Assembly (NCBI GenBank): GCA_964505785.1
Contig: CAZDJZ010000014.1
Coordinates: 13,571 to 77,570 of the forward strand
DNA from: CAYRTV01 sp964505785
Lineage (GTDB): Bacteria > Acidobacteriota > Aminicenantia > Aminicenantales > Aminicenantaceae
Length of the DNA: 64,000 bases
Direction of reading: 5' to 3'
The notes below the pieces were generated by a model that saw nothing but the letters and a program-made list of their open reading frames with translations, was not told the DNA's origin and did not search any database. The first letter of the stretch is position 1; each line of letters opens with the position of its first letter. Made by a program: the position numbers and the translations under genes. Positions 52,078 through 61,174 of the stretch are shown piece after piece.

Positions 52078-52855
52078 GTTTTGACTCCTTTTTAACCTCA
52101 GATTCCTTATCATTAACACTTAAAATTTTTGGGCCGTCCGCGGTCACAGCAATGCTGTGTTCATAATGGGCGGACAAGCTCCCATCCTTGGTAACGGCTG
52201 TCCAGTTGTCTTTCATGATCTCGACTTCCCAATTTCCTAACGATATCATGGGTTCAATCGCAATAACCATCCCCGGTTTAATCTTTGGACCCTGTCCGGA
52301 GGCACCAAAATTCGGAACTTGAGGTTCTTCATGCAAAGAAAATCCAATCCCATGTCCAACAAAATTCCGGATAACATTGAATCCATTTCTCTCAACATAA
52401 TCCTGAATCGCAGCAGATATATCCGAAATTCTATTTCCAGGAACAGCTTTCTCTATTCCACAGAACAAGCTTTGCTTGACTGTCTTGATCAGCTTATCAG
52501 CGGCCGGGCTTATGTCACCAACCGGCACGGTTATTGCCGCATCGCCGTAAAATCCATTCAAAACCACACCGAAGTCAAGACTCAATATGTCTCCATTCTT
52601 CAGAGCCCGCTTGGATGGGATTCCATGAACGATTTCCTGATTGATTGAGGTACACAAGGAAGCAGGATAACCTCGATATCCCTTAAATGCAGGGGCCGAC
52701 CCCATTTCCCGGGCTCGTTTTTCCGCATACAAGTCGAGTTCAAGAGTCGTCATCCCGGGCTGCACCATCCCTGACAGTTCGGACAAGACTTGTGCCACAA
52801 TCCGGTTGCTTTTCCAGATTTCCTGGATTTCATTATGGCTTTTATAAATAATCAT
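52070..52855 (-). CDS. map: Methionine aminopeptidase, type I
   Basis: 261-residue metalloenzyme that removes initiator Met. Metal ligands: Asp in LSLDFGVVLNGFYGDAAITV, His in GHGIGFSLHEEPQVPN, Glu in VIAIEPMI and the last Glu in HYEHSIAVT. Coupled to adk by ATGA overlap. Usual location between adk and infA. Confidence 0.96.
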   Translation of the reverse strand: MIIYKSHNEIQEIWKSNRIVAQVLSELSGMVQPGMTTLELDLYAEKRAREMGSAPAFKGYRGYPASLCTSINQEIVHGIPSKRALKNGDILSLDFGVVLNGFYGDAAITVPVGDISPAADKLIKTVKQSLFCGIEKAVPGNRISDISAAIQDYVERNGFNVIRNFVGHGIGFSLHEEPQVPNFGASGQGPKIKPGMVIAIEPMISLGNWEVEIMKDNWTAVTKDGSLSAHYEHSIAVTADGPKILSVNDKESEVKKESKHA

Positions 52856-53514
52856 GCATCTTCTTCCGTCTTGGCTAGTCTATTATCCAGGATAATTTTT
52901 ATGCGTTCAAAAACCGTATTGATGTCAACGTTTCCATCAACGGGATGATAAACACCTTTGTTTTTGTAGTAATCGGCCAGGCCCTCTGAAAAATCATGAT
53001 AAACACTCAGCCGGTTCTTAATAACTTCCGGCCGGTCATCATCCCTTTGGATCAATTTTTCCCCGCAGTTATTGCAAATATTCGGATTTTCCGGCGGATT
53101 CTGGTTGAGATTATAAACAGCCCCGCAATGGGTACAGATTCTCCTTGAAGACAGACGCTTAATCACCTCTTCGTTATCGATTTGGATATCCAGAGCGATC
53201 TCTTCTTTCCCGGCATCGATTTGTTCCAATGCCCGGGCTTGCTGAATGTTTCGGGGAAATCCATCCAAAACATAACCGCTTTCAGTGTCTTTTCTTTGTA
53301 TTCGTTCTTTTATCAATTCAATCACAATTTCATCATTGACCAATTCTCCGCGGTCCATAGCCGCTTTGGCATGGCGGCCTAATTCATTTTTTTTCTCCAC
53401 AGCTTCCCTTAAAAGATCCCCGGTTGAAAACCGCGGGATGCCGTATGTTTCCGAAATTCGTTCACCCTGGGTGCCTTTTCCGCTTCCTGGGGGACCGAGA
53501 AGGATAATTCTCAT
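52852..53514 (-). CDS. adk: Adenylate kinase (zinc-lid form)
   Basis: 220-residue kinase interconverting ATP + AMP and 2 ADP. P-loop LLGPPGSGKGTQ, LDGFPRNIQQA and a long LID with CTHCGAVYN...CNNCGE zinc ligands (about 129-157). ATG 53514 overlaps the secY stop by one base (TGATG); a TTG 3 bp earlier is the alternative. Confidence 0.96.
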   Translation of the reverse strand: MRIILLGPPGSGKGTQGERISETYGIPRFSTGDLLREAVEKKNELGRHAKAAMDRGELVNDEIVIELIKERIQRKDTESGYVLDGFPRNIQQARALEQIDAGKEEIALDIQIDNEEVIKRLSSRRICTHCGAVYNLNQNPPENPNICNNCGEKLIQRDDDRPEVIKNRLSVYHDFSEGLADYYKNKGVYHPVDGNVDINTVFERIKIILDNRLAKTEEDA

Positions 53515-54893
53515 CAACGGCGCCCCTTCATCCTTCCTCGCCGCATGAATCCGTCATAATGGCGCATAACCAGCTGGGCTTCAACTTGCTGCAATGTATC
53601 CATCGCAACACCCACAACAATCAGAATAGAAGTGCCGCCGAAATAAAAATCAACATTCAATCCCTGCGTGAACCAATCCGGAAGGTTCTGGTCTAAAAAA
53701 TTTCCAATCAACGGAATCGGCTGGACATTGAATCCGGTCATTAATATTTCCGGCAATATGGCCACAGCCGCCAGGTAAACAGCACCCACCAAGGTTAACC
53801 GGGAAAGCACTCCGTCGATATAATCTGCTGTGTTTTTTCCCGGCCGAATTCCCGGAATAAACCCACCATACTTCCGCAGATTGTCCGCTACATCGGAAGG
53901 ATTAAAAATAATGGATACATAAAAATAGGTGAAGAATATAATGGATGCAACATAAAAAAGATTATAGAGCGGCATTCCCATAGAAAACTGCTCAGCCAAT
54001 GACTGCATAAAAGGAATTTGAATCATCTGCGCTATGGTCGACGGAATGGTAATGACCGAGGCCGCAAAAATAATCGGAATAACTCCTCCTGTATTCACCC
54101 TTAAGGGTAAATGTGTACTCTGGCCTCCGTATATTTTCCGGCCTACAACACGCTTTGCGTAAGAAACCGGCAGTCTCCTCTGCCCCCTTTCCACAAAAAC
54201 AATAACCGCCACTACGGCTATCATTAAGACAACCAAAAATATCAAACGCAATGCGCTCATATCTCCGGTCCGGAGTCCTTCGATCAAACTTTGCATTCCG
54301 CGGGGAAAATCTACGACAATCCCGGCAAAAATGATCAAAGAAATTCCATTTCCGATTCCACGTTCGGAAATCTGCTCGCCTAACCACATGATAAAAACCG
54401 TTCCTGTGGTTAAAGTTAGAACAGTTAATAATTTAAATCCCAGTCCCGGGTTTGGAACAATAGGTGCTCCCCCGGGGGTTGTGATTTGTTCAAGGAAAAT
54501 ACTGATGCCGAAAGACTGGATAAGACATATTCCCAGTGTTCCATAACGCGTATATTGCGTAATCTTTTTTCTTCCTAATTCGCCTTCCTTTGACAATCTT
54601 TCCAAATACGGCCACACAACCTGCAGCAACTGTAAAATAATGGACGCACTGATGTAGGGCATGATTCCCAAGGCAAAAATAGTCATCCGGGACATATTTC
54701 TCCCGGTAAACAAGTCGACCATTCCGAAAAGCGTACCCTTCTGTGCCTGCCAAAATTCAGCTAAAGCCTGTCCACTGATTCCGGGATTCGGAATCTGAGC
54801 CCCGATTCTGTAAACAGCCAGCAGGAGTAAAGTAAAAATAACCCGTTTTCTTAAGTCAGGAATACTAAATATATTTCTTATACTCTCGAGCAT
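53514..54893 (-). CDS. secY: Protein translocase subunit SecY
   Basis: 459-residue channel subunit with ten membrane helices. PDLRKRVIFTLLLLAVYRIGAQIP opens it; the plug follows helix 1; QMIQIPFMQSL and a cytoplasmic loop with FIPGIRPGKNTADYID are typical. ATG 54893 begins 2 bp after the rplO stop; the TTG at 54905 would overlap rplO. Confidence 0.96.
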   Translation of the reverse strand: MLESIRNIFSIPDLRKRVIFTLLLLAVYRIGAQIPNPGISGQALAEFWQAQKGTLFGMVDLFTGRNMSRMTIFALGIMPYISASIILQLLQVVWPYLERLSKEGELGRKKITQYTRYGTLGICLIQSFGISIFLEQITTPGGAPIVPNPGLGFKLLTVLTLTTGTVFIMWLGEQISERGIGNGISLIIFAGIVVDFPRGMQSLIEGLRTGDMSALRLIFLVVLMIAVVAVIVFVERGQRRLPVSYAKRVVGRKIYGGQSTHLPLRVNTGGVIPIIFAASVITIPSTIAQMIQIPFMQSLAEQFSMGMPLYNLFYVASIIFFTYFYVSIIFNPSDVADNLRKYGGFIPGIRPGKNTADYIDGVLSRLTLVGAVYLAAVAILPEILMTGFNVQPIPLIGNFLDQNLPDWFTQGLNVDFYFGGTSILIVVGVAMDTLQQVEAQLVMRHYDGFMRRGRMKGRR

Positions 54894-54894
54894 C

Positions 54895-55338
54895 TTAATT
54901 TCCAATCAAAATTGCTTTGCCGCCCGCATCTTCGATTTTTTTTCGGGCGGTTTCTGAAAACTTGTGCGCATGAATAGTTTTAGCTGAAGAGATCTCACCT
55001 TTACCAAGAATCTTTATCATTTCTTTTTCATTCTTTATTAATCCGGCCTCAACCATTTCCTTTAGCTGTACCGTATCACTTTGTATCCCGTCGATGCGGT
55101 CCAGGTTCAGAATACGATATTCTTTTTTGAATATATTCGTAAAACCTCTTTTCGGAACCCGGCGTACAAGGGGCATCTGCCCCCCTTCAAAGCCGAACTT
55201 ACGAGAGTATCCGGATATGGATTTCTGGCCTTTTGTCCCGCGCCCGGATGTCTTTCCGCGCCCGGATCCGGGGCCGCGCCCCACCCTCCGTTTATTTTTC
55301 CGGGATCCATCAGCTGGATGTAGTTCGCTCAATTTCAT
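54895..55338 (-). CDS. rplO: Ribosomal protein L15
   Basis: 147-residue 50S protein: MKLSELHPADGSRKNKRRVGRG, then Gly/Lys-rich GSGRGKTSGRGTKGQKS, and FEGGQMPLVRRVPKRGF. Coupled to rpmD by ATGA overlap. Confidence 0.97.
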   Translation of the reverse strand: MKLSELHPADGSRKNKRRVGRGPGSGRGKTSGRGTKGQKSISGYSRKFGFEGGQMPLVRRVPKRGFTNIFKKEYRILNLDRIDGIQSDTVQLKEMVEAGLIKNEKEMIKILGKGEISSAKTIHAHKFSETARKKIEDAGGKAILIGN

Positions 55339-55580
55339 TTTGTCTTCAACTCCTTGACTTCTAACAGATAAGATATTTTATTGACCATTCCTCGAATCTC
55401 CGGACAATCCTTGCGAATAACTTCTGAATTCACTTTCCGCAACCCCAGGCCTTTAACCACATCCCGGTGTTTCCGGGGATGCCCGATCAGGCTGCGTTTT
55501 AATCTTATTACCAGTTGTTTTTCAGCCGAATCATCCTTTTTAGATTTCGACTTTGACTTTGGATTATCTTTTACTGCCAT
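55335..55580 (-). CDS. rpmD: Ribosomal protein L30 with basic N-terminal extension
   Basis: 81 residues. The L30 core begins at about residue 21 (KQLVIRLKRSLIGHPRKHRDVV) and ends KISYLLEVKEL; about 20 Lys/Ser/Asp residues precede it, longer than the common 60-residue form. A shorter start is not available because no later Met precedes the core. Confidence 0.92.
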   Translation of the reverse strand: MAVKDNPKSKSKSKKDDSAEKQLVIRLKRSLIGHPRKHRDVVKGLGLRKVNSEVIRKDCPEIRGMVNKISYLLEVKELKTK

Positions 55581-56089
55581 ATCTGTTCCTCATCTTTATT
55601 TCTGATTCGGGAAACCAGTTTCGGGTCTTTAAGATTATTTAAAGCATTTAAAGTGGCATTCGCTACACTGAGGGGATTATTGCTGCCGATTGATTTCGTC
55701 AGTATATCTTTGACCCCTGCCAACTCCATAATAATCCTTACAGCACCTCCGGCAATAACTCCTGTTCCTCGGGAAGCCGGCCTAAGTACCACTTCACCGC
55801 CGCCATGACGGCCTTTGATAAAATGAGGAATAGTTGTGCCGCGCAAAGGAACCGGCATCAGATTTTTTTTGGCATCCTGGACAGCTTTTTGAATAGCCGG
55901 AGGCACTTCCCTGGCTTTTCCTAATCCGATTCCTATAAGGCCGTTTTCGTTTCCAACGGCGACCAGTGCGGAAAAACTAAGATTTTTTCCTCCTTTGACT
56001 ACCTTCATGGTCCTGCGGATAGAGATCACCTGATCCTTAAGTTCCATGCTCTCATCTTCGACTGCTTCTTCTATTCTTTTTTTTGCCAC
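55571..56089 (-). CDS. rpsE: Ribosomal protein S5
   Basis: 172-residue 30S protein. N-terminal double-stranded-RNA-like domain with VISIRRTMKVVKGGKNLSFSAL, then VGNENGLIGIGLGKAREVPPAIQKA and RPASRGTGVIAGGAVR, SIGSNNPLSVANATL. Overlaps rpmD by 10 bp. Confidence 0.97.
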   Translation of the reverse strand: MAKKRIEEAVEDESMELKDQVISIRRTMKVVKGGKNLSFSALVAVGNENGLIGIGLGKAREVPPAIQKAVQDAKKNLMPVPLRGTTIPHFIKGRHGGGEVVLRPASRGTGVIAGGAVRIIMELAGVKDILTKSIGSNNPLSVANATLNALNNLKDPKLVSRIRNKDEEQIWQ

Positions 56090-56115
56090 GCTATGTCCTC
56101 CTTATGGTCTCCCGT

Positions 56116-56490
56116 TTAGAAATTGAGGCCTGCTTTCCGCATAGATTCCGCAAGCGTTTTTACACGTCCATGATAAGGGTACGATCCCCGGTCAAAAACG
56201 ATATGCTTGATTTTCTTTTTTTTGAATCTCTCGGCTGCAATCTCTCCCAATTTTTTTGAGGCCTCAATATTTTTCAAATTTTTATTCTTATTCCGAAACT
56301 CTTTCTCCAATGTAGACGCGGACGCCATGATTACTCCACTGGCATCATCAACCGCCTGCACGTAAATGTATCGATTGCTTCGTGTCACAATCACTCGCGG
56401 CCGCTCTCTGGACCCGGATAAGTTTTTTCTTATTCTTTTTCTGATTTTCTGCTTGCGATTTTTTTTGAGTTCCGTTTTATGCTTATACAC
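56116..56490 (-). CDS. rplR: Ribosomal protein L18
   Basis: 124-residue 5S-rRNA-binding protein: RIRKNLSGSRERPRVIVTRSNRYIYVQ and a closing FDRGSYPYHGRVKTLAESMRKAGLNF. Overlaps rplF by 8 bp. Confidence 0.97.
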   Translation of the reverse strand: MYKHKTELKKNRKQKIRKRIRKNLSGSRERPRVIVTRSNRYIYVQAVDDASGVIMASASTLEKEFRNKNKNLKNIEASKKLGEIAAERFKKKKIKHIVFDRGSYPYHGRVKTLAESMRKAGLNF

Positions 56491-57028
56491 CGCTGACTCC
56501 TGCTTTCCGTTCTTTTTTGATCAGACGTTCACCTTTATACCGGATGCCTTTTAACTTGTATGGATCCGGTGTCCGAAAACTGCGTATCTTTTGAGCTTCC
56601 TGCCCCACACGCTGTTTGCTTATACCCATAACTTTAATGTTATTAGGATTTTCCATTTGGATTTCTATATCCTCCGGGATATCATAAATCACTGGTTTGG
56701 AATATCCTAAATTCAGTTCCAATTGTCCTTTATTGATCTTACCTCTGTAGCCAACTCCCACAATTTCCAACTCCTTGATAAAACCCTGACTGACTCCCAT
56801 GAGCGCATTGGCAGCCAGAGCGCGGACAAGTCCATGAAAGGCCGGAAGCTGACCGGAATCATCTTTTCTCGTTAAAACCATCATATTTTCTTCAATTTTT
56901 CCGCTGATTCCAGGAAACAGAGGAGATTCCAGTTTACCTTTTGGTCCTTCATACAGGATTTTGCCGGATGCAAATTTCACTTTAACACCCTCAGGAACAG
57001 GGATTGGTCTTTTTCCAATTCTTGACAT
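56483..57028 (-). CDS. rplF: Ribosomal protein L6
   Basis: 181-residue 50S protein starting MSRIGKRPIPVPEGVKV, with two homologous alpha/beta domains and the C-terminal signature PDPYKLKGIRYKGERLIKKERKAG. Contacts the sarcin-ricin loop region in known ribosomes. Confidence 0.97.
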   Translation of the reverse strand: MSRIGKRPIPVPEGVKVKFASGKILYEGPKGKLESPLFPGISGKIEENMMVLTRKDDSGQLPAFHGLVRALAANALMGVSQGFIKELEIVGVGYRGKINKGQLELNLGYSKPVIYDIPEDIEIQMENPNNIKVMGISKQRVGQEAQKIRSFRTPDPYKLKGIRYKGERLIKKERKAGVSGV

Positions 57029-57054
57029 TTGAACTTACCTCACTTTCTCTGGAG

Positions 57055-57453
57055 TTACCAGATCTCACAAAGGACTTCGCCTCCAATTCCTAATTCATCA
57101 CATTTTTTCCCGGTTAATAAGCCTTGAGACGTGGAAATGATCACAATACCCAGCCCGTCCAAAACTTTTGGAATCGAATCTTTATCACAATAGATGCGGC
57201 AGCCCGGCCTGCTGACCCGGCGCGATCCACTGATTGTGTTTTTGTGATCATCTGTGTACTTTAACACGACATTTAATATGCCCTGTTTGTTGTCATCCAC
57301 TACCTTAAAATTTCGAATAAAGCCTTCTTCTTTTAGAATTTTGGCGATTTCGACTTTCAGCCGGGAAGAAGGAATACTGGTTTCTTGCTGCCGCGCCATT
57401 CCTGCATTCCGGATTCTGGTTAACATGTCGGCAATCGGATCTGTAAAAGTCAT
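57055..57453 (-). CDS. rpsH: Ribosomal protein S8
   Basis: 132-residue 16S central-domain protein: MTFTDPIADMLTRIRNAGMARQ and the closing IVIISTSQGLLTGKKCDELGIGGEVLCEIW. In enterics it represses the spc operon. Confidence 0.97.
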   Translation of the reverse strand: MTFTDPIADMLTRIRNAGMARQQETSIPSSRLKVEIAKILKEEGFIRNFKVVDDNKQGILNVVLKYTDDHKNTISGSRRVSRPGCRIYCDKDSIPKVLDGLGIVIISTSQGLLTGKKCDELGIGGEVLCEIW

Positions 57454-57473
57454 ATCTCAACCTCGCTTTGGCA

Positions 57474-57659
57474 TTACCATGAAGACTTAGTGATTCCGGG
57501 GATTTCTCCTTTTAAAGCCAATTCCCGGAAACAAAGCCGGCATAAATCGAACTTCCGGTAATATCCCCGGGAACGTCCGCAGATCCGGCAACGATTATTG
57601 TAACGCACTGAAAATTTTGGTTCTCGTCTATGTTTTGCTACTGATGATGTCTTAGCCAC
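57474..57659 (-). CDS. rpsN: Ribosomal protein S14, type Z
   Basis: 61-residue zinc form: CRICGRSRGYYRKFDLCRLCFRELA has the two CxxC pairs. Basic N-terminus MAKTSSVAKHRREPKF. Lies 3 bp after rplE. Confidence 0.97.
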   Translation of the reverse strand: MAKTSSVAKHRREPKFSVRYNNRCRICGRSRGYYRKFDLCRLCFRELALKGEIPGITKSSW

Positions 57660-57662
57660 TTT

Positions 57663-58217
57663 TTATCTACCTCCTTCTGGTTCAGCAAAAGGCATCCCCA
57701 TTTTTTGTAAAAGCAGGTGAGCCTCTTGGTTTTTTTCAGCTGATGTCACTATTGTGATATTCATGCCCCGGGTTCTCTCCACTTTGGTGTAATCGATTTC
57801 CGGAAAAACCAACTGATCCTTAATTCCCAGAGTATAGTTCCCTCTTCCATCAAAAGCCCGCGATGATACTCCGCGGAAGTCCCGGACACGGGGAAGAATG
57901 ATATTGAAGAGTCTGTCTAAAAATTCATACATGCGTTCTCCCCGTAATGTCACATAGCATCCTACAGGATTTCCTGCTCTGAGCTTAAATGTAGAAATAG
58001 ACTTACGCGCCCGTCCTACAGCCGGCCACTGGCCTGTGATCAAACTTAACTCCTTCTGGGCGGCATCCAAAAATTTTATATTTTCCAATGCTTCCCCAAC
58101 TCCCATATTGACGATCACTTTTTCGACTTTAGGAACACCCATCTTATTTTTAATGGATAAATCCTTCTGGAGTTCCGGTAAGATTTCTTTATTAAATTTT
58201 TCTCGAAGTCGGCTCAT
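57663..58217 (-). CDS. rplE: Ribosomal protein L5
   Basis: 184-residue 5S-rRNA-binding protein: MGVPKVEKVIVNMGVGEAL, GQWPAVGRARKSISTFKLRAG, RDFRGVSSRAFDGRGNYTLGIKDQLVFPEI and RGMNITIVTSA. Normal length. Confidence 0.97.
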   Translation of the reverse strand: MSRLREKFNKEILPELQKDLSIKNKMGVPKVEKVIVNMGVGEALENIKFLDAAQKELSLITGQWPAVGRARKSISTFKLRAGNPVGCYVTLRGERMYEFLDRLFNIILPRVRDFRGVSSRAFDGRGNYTLGIKDQLVFPEIDYTKVERTRGMNITIVTSAEKNQEAHLLLQKMGMPFAEPEGGR

Positions 58218-58229
58218 TCTTTATCCTCA

Positions 58230-58559
58230 TTATTCTTTTTCAAAAGTTATATCACACTTTGAGCATACTCTAACACGGGACCCGTCATCTAATTTTTGGG
58301 TTTTCGTACGAACTCCTTGTCCGCATTCAGGACAATAAAGCATAACATTCGAAACATGTATTGGAGCTTCTTTCTCCATAATGCCGCCCTGAATATTCTT
58401 GCTCTGGTCGCGCCGGATAAATTCTTTAGTGAAATTCAATTTTTCTGCAATAACACTCCCTTTTTCCGGAATCACTTTCAATACTTTTCCGGTCTTCCCT
58501 TTGTCCTTGCCGGAAATGACAACAACTGTATCGCCTTTCTTTATGTTCATCTTATTCAT
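58230..58559 (-). CDS. rplX: Ribosomal protein L24 with C-terminal zinc finger
   Basis: 109-residue 50S assembly initiator. KOW motif in KGDTVVVISGKDKGKTGKVLK; the C-terminal half carries CPECG...CSKCD, a four-Cys zinc site. ATG 58559 overlaps the rplN stop by one base and has AGAGGTG upstream; GTG 58562 is the alternative. Confidence 0.95.
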   Translation of the reverse strand: MNKMNIKKGDTVVVISGKDKGKTGKVLKVIPEKGSVIAEKLNFTKEFIRRDQSKNIQGGIMEKEAPIHVSNVMLYCPECGQGVRTKTQKLDDGSRVRVCSKCDITFEKE

Positions 58560-58927
58560 CACAACACCTCTGGAGCCAGGGAAACAATTTTCATAAATTT
58601 TCGTTCGCGCAACTCCCTTCCCACTGGACCGAACACCCGCGTACCTACCGGTTCCTTTTGATTATCGATAATAACAGCTGCATTATCATCAAACCGGATA
58701 TAGGATCCGTCTCTCCTCCGTACTTCCTTATTCACCCGGACAATCACTGCCCTGACAACTTTTCCCTTGGGAATCTTGCTTTCCGGTTCCGCCTCTTTAA
58801 CGGTAGCGGAAATGATTTCTCCGATAGTTGCTGTCGCTCCAACTCCTCCTCCTAATGGAGTAATGCAGAGAAGTCTGCGGGCGCCGGAATTATCTGCCAC
58901 CTTTAGTCTTGTTTCGGATCTAATCAT
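58559..58927 (-). CDS. rplN: Ribosomal protein L14
   Basis: 122-residue 50S protein: MIRSETRLKVADNSGARRLLCI, then KVVRAVIVRVNKEVRRRDGSYIRFDDNAAVIID and GTRVFGPVGRELRE. Coupled to rpsQ by ATGA overlap. Confidence 0.97.
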   Translation of the reverse strand: MIRSETRLKVADNSGARRLLCITPLGGGVGATATIGEIISATVKEAEPESKIPKGKVVRAVIVRVNKEVRRRDGSYIRFDDNAAVIIDNQKEPVGTRVFGPVGRELRERKFMKIVSLAPEVL

Positions 58928-59220
58928 TTCTTTTCCTCGATAGGTCTTTCTTTATCAGCCGGGGTCAAATCAACGATTTCATGGACTCTCCAGCGTTTAT
59001 TTTTACTTAAGGGCCGGGTTTGTACCAACCTAACCTTATCTCCGATTTTACACTTCTCATATTCATCATGCGCCAGATATTTTTTCTTTCTCTTAATCGT
59101 TTTTTTATAAAGGGGATGCCTGACCAGCCGTTCCACTTCCACTGAGACCGTCTTTTTCATCTTGTTTCCGGTGACAACGCCGACTTTAAAATTTTTGTTC
59201 ACTTTTTGATTGTCATTCAT
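58924..59220 (-). CDS. rpsQ: Ribosomal protein S17
   Basis: 98-residue OB-fold 16S-binding protein: FKVGVVTGNKMKKTVSVEVERLVRHPLYKK and KCKIGDKVRLVQTRPLSKNKRWRV. ATG 59220 with AGAGGTG SD is preferred to GTG 59229. Short unusual charged C-terminus (DKERPIEEKK). Confidence 0.95.
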   Translation of the reverse strand: MNDNQKVNKNFKVGVVTGNKMKKTVSVEVERLVRHPLYKKTIKRKKKYLAHDEYEKCKIGDKVRLVQTRPLSKNKRWRVHEIVDLTPADKERPIEEKK

Positions 59221-59416
59221 TTTCAGCACCTCTGGTTAATTCAGTTCGAATCGTTTTGATTCTGGCGATGTCTTTTTTGATCAGCTTGAGACGGCTGTTG
59301 TTTTCCAGCTGACCCAATGACTGCTGGAATTTCAACTTAAACAGCTGATCTTTAAGTTCCTCTTCTTTGATGTCTAATTCATCAGGTGACATGTCTCTAA
59401 TTTCTTGAGCTTTCAT
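59213..59416 (-). CDS. rpmC: Ribosomal protein L29
   Basis: 67-residue helical 50S protein at the tunnel exit: MKAQEIRDMSPDELDIKEEELKDQLFKLKFQQS and a closing DIARIKTIRTELTRGA. ATG overlaps the rplP stop as ATGA. Confidence 0.96.
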   Translation of the reverse strand: MKAQEIRDMSPDELDIKEEELKDQLFKLKFQQSLGQLENNSRLKLIKKDIARIKTIRTELTRGAENE

Positions 59417-59835
59417 CGCAATTCCTTAATTTCACGTGAAATAAATTTTGTTCTGATCGGAAGCTTATGGGCGGCACGCCTCATCGCTTCACGGGCCTGA
59501 TCTTCCGGCACACCCTCTACCTCGTAAATCAGGCGTCCAGGCTTGATCACTTCAACCCAGAATTCCGGATCTCCTTTTCCTTTACCCATCCGGACTTCCG
59601 TCGGTTTCTTCGTGACCGGCTTCCAGGGAAAAACACGAACCCAAAGTTTTCCTTTTCTTTTTAAGTGCCGGGATATCGCAATACGTCCTGCTTCGATCTG
59701 GCGGGCGGTCATCCAGCAGGGTTCTAAAGCCTGAAGGCCATATTCTCCGAAATTGAGTGTACCTCCCCGCTGGGCTTTTCCTTTCATTCTGCCTCTCTGC
59801 TGTTTGCGGTGCTTGACCTTCTTTGGCATCAGCAT
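59413..59835 (-). CDS. rplP: Ribosomal protein L16
   Basis: 140-residue 50S protein near the peptidyl-transferase/A-site finger: MPKKVKHRKQQRGRMKGKAQRG, FGEYGLQALEPCWMTARQIEAGRIAISRH and RVFPWKPVTKKPTEVRMGKGKG. GAGGAG SD supports ATG 59835. Confidence 0.97.
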   Translation of the reverse strand: MLMPKKVKHRKQQRGRMKGKAQRGGTLNFGEYGLQALEPCWMTARQIEAGRIAISRHLKRKGKLWVRVFPWKPVTKKPTEVRMGKGKGDPEFWVEVIKPGRLIYEVEGVPEDQAREAMRRAAHKLPIRTKFISREIKELR

Positions 59836-59837
59836 GG

Positions 59838-60515
59838 TTAAATCTCCTCTATCTCCGCGGCCTCGGTGGCTTGGGATGTCATTCTTTCTTTTTCCTTATC
59901 GCCAGTATAAATCCAAACTTTTATGCCGATCTGCCCATAATTGGTAAATGCTTCGGTAAATCCGTAATCGATATCCGCCTTGAGGGTTTGCAGAGGAAGC
60001 TGGCCCCGTAAATACCACTCAGACCGGGCAATTTCAACTCCGCCCAAGCGGCCGGAACACATAACCTTGATCCCTTTTGCACCCATTTTCATGGCCATTT
60101 CCACAGCCCGGCGCATCGCGCGCCGGTAAGCAATCCTTTTTTCCAGCTGAATTGCAATCCCCTGCCCAACAAGCAGAGAATCCAATTCCGGCTTATCGAC
60201 TTCCCGGATATCAATATATATATCCTTATCCACCTTGGTCTGCAGATAATTTTTCAGGCTCTCGATTTCTTTTCCGCCCCGGCCGATGACAATTCCCGGC
60301 CTGGCTGTGAAAATAATTATCCTTATTTTAGGTCCGACCCGCTCAATCGCGACCTCGGATATACCGGCATGCTTATACCTGTCCCGGATGATTTTTTTCA
60401 TCTCAAGGTCTTCATGCATAAGACGGATGTAATCGCCACCTTCTGAATACCACCGGGAACTCCACTGCTTATTCACTCCCAAACGAAACCCAAACGGATG
60501 TGTTTTCTGGCCCAC
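59838..60515 (-). CDS. rpsC: Ribosomal protein S3
   Basis: 225-residue 30S protein at the mRNA entry: MGQKTHPFGFRLGVNKQWSSRWY, KH domain with PGIVIGRGGKEIESLK, and the C-domain ending LPLQTLKADIDYGFTEAFTNYGQIGIKVWIY. Confidence 0.97.
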   Translation of the reverse strand: MGQKTHPFGFRLGVNKQWSSRWYSEGGDYIRLMHEDLEMKKIIRDRYKHAGISEVAIERVGPKIRIIIFTARPGIVIGRGGKEIESLKNYLQTKVDKDIYIDIREVDKPELDSLLVGQGIAIQLEKRIAYRRAMRRAVEMAMKMGAKGIKVMCSGRLGGVEIARSEWYLRGQLPLQTLKADIDYGFTEAFTNYGQIGIKVWIYTGDKEKERMTSQATEAAEIEEI

Positions 60516-60517
60516 GG

Positions 60518-60880
60518 TTAACTCCCCTTCCTTTCTTCTAAATAAATATGGACATGACTGGTCGGTTTAAGAATCCGGGCGGCTCGTCCCATAGGAGCTG
60601 CCCGAAATCTTTTCCACTGCGGTCCCTGATTAACGAAAATACTCGAAACATAGAGATCATCGACATCAATTTCAGGGCTTCTTTGCTGGGCGTTGGCAAT
60701 GGCGGAGCGTAAAGCCTTTTCAATAATTCCACTGGTTTTTCTTTTTTTTGAGTATTCAAGAATCGTCAAGGCCTCACCCACATACCGCTCCCGAATGAGA
60801 TCGGCAACCAAACGGCATTTATATGGTGAAACCCTTACGTGCCTGGCAATAGCATGAGAAATGTAATTCTTTTCTTTCAT
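60518..60880 (-). CDS. rplV: Ribosomal protein L22
   Basis: 120-residue 50S protein lining the exit tunnel: ARHVRVSPYKCRLVADLIR, ALRSAIANAQQRS and the loop RFRAAPMGRAARILKPTSHVHIYLEE. Confidence 0.97.
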   Translation of the reverse strand: MKEKNYISHAIARHVRVSPYKCRLVADLIRERYVGEALTILEYSKKRKTSGIIEKALRSAIANAQQRSPEIDVDDLYVSSIFVNQGPQWKRFRAAPMGRAARILKPTSHVHIYLEERKGS

Positions 60881-60881
60881 T

Positions 60882-61172
60882 TTACTTCTTTATCCTGATA
60901 GTTCTTGCGGTTTTAGTCGTATGTCCTTTAAACGTTCTCGTTGGAGAGAACTCACCCAATTTATGACCCACCATATTCTCAGTGATAAAAACGGGAATAA
61001 ATTTTTTTCCATTATGAACGCCCATTGTCATACCGACCATTTCAGGAATAATGGTGGACCGCCGCGACCAGGTCCTGACAACTTGTTTTTTCCCTTTAGG
61101 GCCGGATGCTTCATCTATCTTTTCCAGGAGGTTATCATCAACAAACGGGCCTTTTTTTAACGATCTGCTCAT
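60882..61172 (-). CDS. rpsS: Ribosomal protein S19
   Basis: 96-residue 30S head protein: MSRSLKKGPFVDDNLLEKI, TWSRRSTIIPEMVGMTMGVHNGKKFIPV and GHKLGEFSPTRTFKGHTTKTART. Confidence 0.97.
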   Translation of the reverse strand: MSRSLKKGPFVDDNLLEKIDEASGPKGKKQVVRTWSRRSTIIPEMVGMTMGVHNGKKFIPVFITENMVGHKLGEFSPTRTFKGHTTKTARTIRIKK

Positions 61173-61174
61173 AA